This document shows positions 59,751 through 64,000 of a DNA stretch of 64,000 nt, piece by piece. Source of the DNA: Methylobacterium nonmethylotrophicum (GTDB lineage: Bacteria; Pseudomonadota; Alphaproteobacteria; Rhizobiales; Beijerinckiaceae). The position numbers and the translations under genes are program-made. The stretch's first letter is position 1. Each line of letters opens with the position of its first letter. The stretch is taken from the NCBI RefSeq assembly GCF_004745635.1, contig NZ_SRLB01000024.1:28517-92516 (forward strand), in the 5' to 3' direction. The notes beneath the pieces were generated by a model. The model ran no database searches. It was not told the origin of the DNA and saw only the letters and a list, made by a program, of their open reading frames with translations.

Positions 59751-60365
59751 ATGGCCGGATCCTCCGCCAATGCGGCCCTCGCCGCCCTGCCCGAGATCGC
59801 GAAGGCCGGCCCCGCCGGCACTGGCGGCGACGCTCCCGTCACCGCCCGGATGGCCTTCACGGTGAACGGCGAGCGGCGCGAGCTCGACCTCGACCTGCGC
59901 ACCAGCCTGCTCGACGCGCTGCGCGAGCACTTGCACCTCACCGGCTCGAAGAAGGGCTGCGACCACGGCCAGTGCGGCGCCTGCACGATGATCGTCAACG
60001 GCCGGCGCATCAACGGCTGCCTGACGCTCGCGGTGATGCATCAGGGCGCGGAGATCACCACCATCGAGGGGCTCGGGACCCCGGACGCGCTCCACCCTCT
60101 CCAGGCCGCCTTCATCCGGCACGACGGCTACCAGTGCGGCTACTGCACCCCCGGCCAGATCTGCTCCGGCGTCGCGGTGCTGGAGGAGATCCGGGCCGGC
60201 ATCCCGAGCCACGCCACCGGAGACCTCACCCGGGCTCCGGATGTCAGCGAGGCCGAGATCCGCGAGCGCATGAGCGGCAATATCTGCCGCTGCGGCGCCT
60301 ATTCCAACATCGTCGAGGCGATGACCGCGTTCGCCGGCGACCCGTCGTCCCGGAGCCAGGCATGA
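59751..60365 (+). CDS. paoA: PaoA-type 2Fe-2S subunit of aldehyde oxidoreductase
   Basis: A 204-residue iron-sulfur subunit of the xanthine oxidase family: plant-type cluster CDHGQCGACTMIVNGRRINGC, then the second 2Fe-2S cluster in CGYCTPGQICSG and NICRCGAYSNI. The order and the partner genes match PaoABC (YagTSR) of E. coli, a periplasmic aldehyde oxidase. Unlike E. coli PaoA I see no twin-arginine motif in the first 40 residues (MAGSSANAALAALPEIAKAG), so this enzyme may stay in the cytoplasm or use another start. Confidence 0.92.
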   Translation: MAGSSANAALAALPEIAKAGPAGTGGDAPVTARMAFTVNGERRELDLDLRTSLLDALREHLHLTGSKKGCDHGQCGACTMIVNGRRINGCLTLAVMHQGAEITTIEGLGTPDALHPLQAAFIRHDGYQCGYCTPGQICSGVAVLEEIRAGIPSHATGDLTRAPDVSEAEIRERMSGNICRCGAYSNIVEAMTAFAGDPSSRSQA

Positions 60366-61312
60366 AATCCTTCACCTACGAGCGCCCCGGCAGCCCGGCC
60401 GAGGCCGCCGCCGCGGTGGCGCGGCGCCCTCACGCGAAGTTCATCGCCGGCGGCACCAACCTCCTCGACCTGATGAAGCTGCAGATCGAGACCCCGGCCC
60501 ACCTCGTCGATGTCAACGGCTTGGGGCTGGACAGGATCGAGGACACGCCGGAAGGCGGGCTTCGCATCGGCGCGCTGGTGCGCAACACCGACCTCGCGGC
60601 AGATGAGCGAGTGCGCCGCGACTACGGGGTGCTCGCCCGGGCGCTGCTCGCCGGGGCCACCGGGCAGTTGCGCAACCAGGCTACCACGGCCGGCAACCTG
60701 CTGCAGCGCACCCGCTGCCCGTACTTCTACGACACGGCGCAGGCCTGCAACAAACGCCGGCCCGGCTCCGGCTGCGCGGCCCTCGACGGGGTCAGCCGCC
60801 AGCTCGCGGTGATCGGCGGCAGCGAGGCCTGCATCGCCACCCACCCCTCCGACATGGCGGTGGCCATGCGCGTCCTCGACGCCACCGTGGAGACGATCGA
60901 CGCGGCGGGCGCGGCGCGGACGATCCCGATCTCCGAGCTCCACCGCCTGCCCGGCGACGAACCGGAGCGCGACACGACGCTCGAGCCCGACGAACTCATC
61001 ACCGCGGTGACGCTGCCCAAGCCGCTCGGCGGCGCGCAGGTCTACCGCAAGGTGCGCGACCGCGCCTCCTATGCCTTCGCGCTCGTCTCGGTGGCCGCCG
61101 TGGTCCAGCCGGACGGGACCGGCCGCGTCGCCTTCGGGGGCCTCGCGCACAAGCCCTGGCGGGTCGAGGCGGCGGAGGGCGAGCTGCCCCGCGGCGCGAA
61201 GGCGACGGCCGAGGCCGCGCTCGCCGGCGCCCATCCCACTCCCGACAATGCGTTCAAGCTGGCGCTGGCCGAGCGGACCCTTGGCGCGGCGCTCAAGCAG
61301 GCGAGGGCCTGA
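60362..61312 (+). CDS. paoB: PaoB-type FAD (and 4Fe-4S) subunit
   Basis: A 316-residue FAD-binding subunit: FIAGGTNLLDLMKLQ and TAGNLLQRTRCPYFYD. The insertion with Cys119, Cys129 and Cys138 (CPYFYDTAQACNKRRPGSGC) is the mark of PaoB-like subunits, which carry an extra 4Fe-4S cluster. It overlaps paoA by ATGA and is followed by paoC four bases on. Passes electrons between the Fe-S and Mo subunits. Confidence 0.92.
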   Translation: MKSFTYERPGSPAEAAAAVARRPHAKFIAGGTNLLDLMKLQIETPAHLVDVNGLGLDRIEDTPEGGLRIGALVRNTDLAADERVRRDYGVLARALLAGATGQLRNQATTAGNLLQRTRCPYFYDTAQACNKRRPGSGCAALDGVSRQLAVIGGSEACIATHPSDMAVAMRVLDATVETIDAAGAARTIPISELHRLPGDEPERDTTLEPDELITAVTLPKPLGGAQVYRKVRDRASYAFALVSVAAVVQPDGTGRVAFGGLAHKPWRVEAAEGELPRGAKATAEAALAGAHPTPDNAFKLALAERTLGAALKQARA

Positions 61313-61316
61313 TCCG

Positions 61317-63536
61317 ATGAAGTTCGACACACCCGCAGGCCGGAACCCGATCGACCAGCTCAAGGTCGTGGGCCGACCGACCGACCGCATCGACGGCAAG
61401 TTCAAGACCACCGGCACCGCGCCTTACGCCTACGAGCGCCACGACGTGGCGGGCCCCCAGGCCTACGGCTACGTGCTCGGCGCCGCCATCGCCAAGGGCC
61501 GGGTCCGGGCGATCGACAGCGCCGCCGCCAAGGCGGCGGCCGGCGTGATCGCGGTCGTCACCACCCTGGACGTGCCGACGCTCGGCCTCGGCACGATGAA
61601 CTACGCCAACCTGTTCGGCGGCGACCGCATCCAGCACTACCACCAGGCGGTCGCCGTGGTGGTGGCCGAGACCTTCGAGCAGGCCCGCGCGGCCGCCTTC
61701 CTGATCCGGGTCGATTACGCCCCGGAGGCCGGCCGCTTCGACCTCGCGGCCCTGGCCGACTCGGCGCCGCCCGCCAAGGCCGATAGTGGCGAGGGCAGCG
61801 GGGGGGACGGCGCCGAGCGGGTCGGCGACTTCGAGGGCGCCTTCGCGCGGGCGCCGGTCCAGCTCGACGCCACCTACACCACCTCCGACGAGACCCATGC
61901 GATGATGGAGCCGCACGCCACGGTGGCGTCCTGGGACGACGACAAGCTCACGCTGTGGACCTCGAACCAGATGATCGCCTGGGCCAAGGGCAGCATCGCC
62001 AAGATCTTACGCATCCCGAAGCGGAACGTGCGGGTCGATTCGCCCTATGTGGGCGGCGGCTTCGGCGGCAAGCTGTTCGTGCGGGCCGACGCGGTGCTGG
62101 CGGCGCTCGCCGCCAAGGCGGCCGGGCGGCCGGTGAAGCTGGCGCTCACCCGGCCGCTGATCCCCAACAACACCACCCACCGCCCCGCCACGATCCAGCG
62201 CGTGCGCATCGGCGCGACGAAGGACGGAGTGATCACGGCGATCGCGCATGAGAGCGTGTCGGGCAACCTGCCGGGCGGGGTGCCGGAGACGGCGGTCGAC
62301 CAGACGAAGCTCCTCTATGCCGGCGAGAACCGCCTGACGTCCTTGCGGCTCGCCACCCTCGACCTGCCGGAGGGCAACGCCATGCGGGCGCCCGGCGAGG
62401 CGCCCGGCATGCTGGCGCTCGAGGTCGCCATGGACGAGATGGCGGAAAAACTCGGCCTCGACCCGGTCGAGTTCCGCATCCGCAACGACACCCAGGTCGA
62501 CCCGAACGAGCCTGGCCGCCCGTTCTCGCACCGCGACCTCGTCGGCTGCCTGCGGCTCGGGGCCGAGCGGTTCGGCTGGGCCAGGCGCACCCCGACACCG
62601 GGCCGGGTGCGCGACGGGCAGTGGCTCGTCGGCCTCGGGATGGCGGCGGGGTTCCGCAACAACCTGGTGATGAAGTCCGCCGCCCGGGTGCGGCTCGACC
62701 CGCACGGCACGGTGACGGTCGAGACCGACATGACCGATATCGGCACCGGCAGCTACACCATCATCGCCCAGACGGCCGCGGAGATGATGGGCGTCTCCCT
62801 CGACCGGGTCGTGGTGCGGTTGGGCGATTCCGACCACCCGGCGTCAGCCGGGTCCGGCGGGCAGTGGGGTGCCAACAACGCGACCGCGGGCGTCTACGCC
62901 GCCTGCATGCGCCTGCGCGAGGCGGTGGCGCAGCGCCTCGGCATCAACTCGGCCGACGCCGTCTTCACCGACGGCGAGGTCCGGGCCGGCAACCGCGCCG
63001 TGCCGCTCGCCGACGCCGCCAAGGCGGGCGAGCTCGTCGCCGAGGACGCGATCGAGTACGGCAACCTGTCGAAGTCGCAGCAGCAATCGACCTTCGCCGG
63101 CCACTTCGTCGAGGTCGGGGTCGATGCCGACACCGGCGAGACCAGGGTGCGCCGCATGCTGGCGGTCTGCGCCGCCGGGCGCATCCTCAACCCGAAATCT
63201 GCCCGCAGCCAGGTGATCGGCGGCATGACCATGGGGGTCGGCGCGGCGCTGATGGAGAAGCTGTCCGTCGACAAGCGGCGCGGCTTCTTCGTCAACCACG
63301 ATCTCGCCGGCTACGAGGTGCCGGTCCACGCCGACATCCCGCACCAGGAGGTGATCTTCCTCGACGAGGTCGACCCGGCCTCCTCGCCGATGAAGGCCAA
63401 GGGCGTCGGTGAGCTCGGCCTGTGCGGCGTCGGCGCCGCGGTGGCGAACGCGGTCTACAACGCCACCGGCATCCGCGTGCGCGACTATCCCCTCACGCTC
63501 GACAAGCTGCTGGCGCAGCTGCCGGACGCCGCGTGA
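61317..63536 (+). CDS. paoC: PaoC-type molybdenum subunit of aldehyde oxidoreductase
   Basis: A 739-residue molybdopterin-binding subunit of the xanthine oxidase family: KFKTTGTAPYAYERH, SPYVGGGFGGKLFVRADAVLAALAA, GNAMRAPGEAPGMLALEVAMDE, and the catalytic Glu699 in KGVGELGLCGVGAAVANAV. It oxidises aldehydes to acids with a molybdenum cytosine dinucleotide cofactor in the E. coli relative. No PaoD/XdhC-type insertion chaperone is in the window, so it must be encoded elsewhere. Confidence 0.93.
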   Translation: MKFDTPAGRNPIDQLKVVGRPTDRIDGKFKTTGTAPYAYERHDVAGPQAYGYVLGAAIAKGRVRAIDSAAAKAAAGVIAVVTTLDVPTLGLGTMNYANLFGGDRIQHYHQAVAVVVAETFEQARAAAFLIRVDYAPEAGRFDLAALADSAPPAKADSGEGSGGDGAERVGDFEGAFARAPVQLDATYTTSDETHAMMEPHATVASWDDDKLTLWTSNQMIAWAKGSIAKILRIPKRNVRVDSPYVGGGFGGKLFVRADAVLAALAAKAAGRPVKLALTRPLIPNNTTHRPATIQRVRIGATKDGVITAIAHESVSGNLPGGVPETAVDQTKLLYAGENRLTSLRLATLDLPEGNAMRAPGEAPGMLALEVAMDEMAEKLGLDPVEFRIRNDTQVDPNEPGRPFSHRDLVGCLRLGAERFGWARRTPTPGRVRDGQWLVGLGMAAGFRNNLVMKSAARVRLDPHGTVTVETDMTDIGTGSYTIIAQTAAEMMGVSLDRVVVRLGDSDHPASAGSGGQWGANNATAGVYAACMRLREAVAQRLGINSADAVFTDGEVRAGNRAVPLADAAKAGELVAEDAIEYGNLSKSQQQSTFAGHFVEVGVDADTGETRVRRMLAVCAAGRILNPKSARSQVIGGMTMGVGAALMEKLSVDKRRGFFVNHDLAGYEVPVHADIPHQEVIFLDEVDPASSPMKAKGVGELGLCGVGAAVANAVYNATGIRVRDYPLTLDKLLAQLPDAA

Positions 63537-63570
63537 GCCCGGCGCATGCCAACGAGGACGACCCGGTCAG

Positions 63571-63850
63571 GCGTCCCGGGATCATCTGCCACGTGGTCGC
63601 CTCGATCGACGAGACGCGGCGCTCGGCGCCGAGATTGCTGCTCGAGGGAGGCGCCGGCATCAACGGCGCCTCCCTGAAGCAGGGCTGATCGACGAGTTCA
63701 GCATGCTGATCCAGCTGGCGGTCGGCGCCCTCACCGGCGTGCAGGGCCATCGTCGACGACGTCGATGTGCTGGGCGAGCACATGACCGGGTCGACGCGGA
63801 TCACCTCGGAGGGCGTGGTCCTGCGCGGGCGCTGGTGGCACCCGGTCTGA
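63571..63850 (+). pseudogene. RibD C-terminal/dihydrofolate reductase-like pseudogene
   Basis: RRPGIICHVVASID at the start matches the RPxIICHMxSSxDG opening of RibD/DHFR-domain reductases, and LLLEGGAGINGASLKQG matches their NADPH-binding block. A large internal part is missing between the two. A one-base deletion near 63686 ends this frame, after which another frame continues LIDEFSMLIQLAVGALTGVQG. A further shift leads to IVDDVDVLGEH and a stop at 63848-63850. Deletion plus two frameshifts show that it is dead. Confidence 0.6.
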
Positions 63851-63868
63851 GACCGATCGGTCGTGAAC

Positions 63869-63908
63869 GCGAACAAGCCCGCCAGGGTGACCGGGCGGGC
63901 TTGTTCGC
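63869..63908. terminator. Strong hairpin next to tRNA-fMet
   Basis: Arms GCGAACAAGCCCGCC (63869-63883) and GGCGGGCTTGTTCGC (63894-63908) are perfectly complementary with a 10-base loop. It lies 6 bp beyond the 3' end of the tRNA and would terminate its transcript, and perhaps transcripts from the left as well. Confidence 0.7.
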
Positions 63909-63914
63909 TGTGGT

Positions 63915-63991
<77 letters not shown>

Positions 63992-64000
63992 CCAGGGTGT

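Overview
The window reads as chromosome of a high-GC alphaproteobacterium of the Methylobacterium type. This rests on codon and GC character, DUF4394, fasciclin, Omp25/31-like porin, RskA-type ECF pairs, an HWE kinase, DUF1185 and UPF0280 genes, and an initiator tRNA with an A-U/G-C/G-C anticodon stem. Species cannot be named from sequence alone.

Left part (1-34432): a DUF2125-like gene end and a tRNA-Ser(CGA) gene are followed by a genomic island of about 33.9 kb. It is bounded by a 16-bp direct repeat: the tRNA 3' end at 560-575 and a second copy at 34417-34432. Its left edge is a lower-GC mobile module of tyrosine integrase, AlpA-like excisionase, a candidate origin region and a primase-polymerase/helicase. 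Behind it lies high-GC cargo: (a) a metallophosphoesterase pseudogene; (b) a five-gene cluster of unknown function ending in a proteasome-like Ntn hydrolase; (c) a serine recombinase beside a diverged 120-bp repeat; (d) two ECF sigma/anti-sigma pairs with DUF4394, porin, fasciclin and HNH genes; (e) an oxidative-stress-like trio of Met/Arg/Lys-rich exported peptide, cytochrome b and Tat-exported molybdopterin oxidoreductase; (f) a GAF/PAS HWE histidine kinase with a response regulator; (g) a seven-gene nikABCDER-TonB receptor operon with a NikR-type operator; (h) a GpdQ-like phosphodiesterase.

Middle part (34433-44789): decayed fragments, an SRAP (YedK/HMCES) peptidase, a CorA transporter and a YbaK-type deacylase, then a tightly overlapping three-gene operon of DUF559-like nuclease, small winged-helix-like protein and a 1113-residue protein with an AAA-type NTPase half and a HerA/DUF87-type half. 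This operon and the Ntn-hydrolase cluster are the two best candidates for undescribed systems. A PAS-PAS-HTH regulator follows.

Right part (44947-63991): a branched-chain-amino-acid-type ABC transporter (binding protein, fused LivH-LivM permease, LivG, LivF) followed by hydantoinase/oxoprolinase A and B, a 6-hydroxynicotinate reductase-like protein, a MarR regulator, UPF0280 and DUF1185. The layout suggests uptake and breakdown of a cyclic amide or N-heterocycle. After a palindromic intergenic element come a diguanylate cyclase, a PaoABC-type molybdenum aldehyde oxidoreductase, a frameshifted RibD/DHFR-like pseudogene and an initiator tRNA-fMet.

Two promoter families were found by eye: divergent copies of TGCATCCA-N13-CGTGTACCC between sigma gene 1 and DUF4394, and GAAAC(C/T)-N16-CGTA upstream of both fasciclin and the Met-rich peptide operon.
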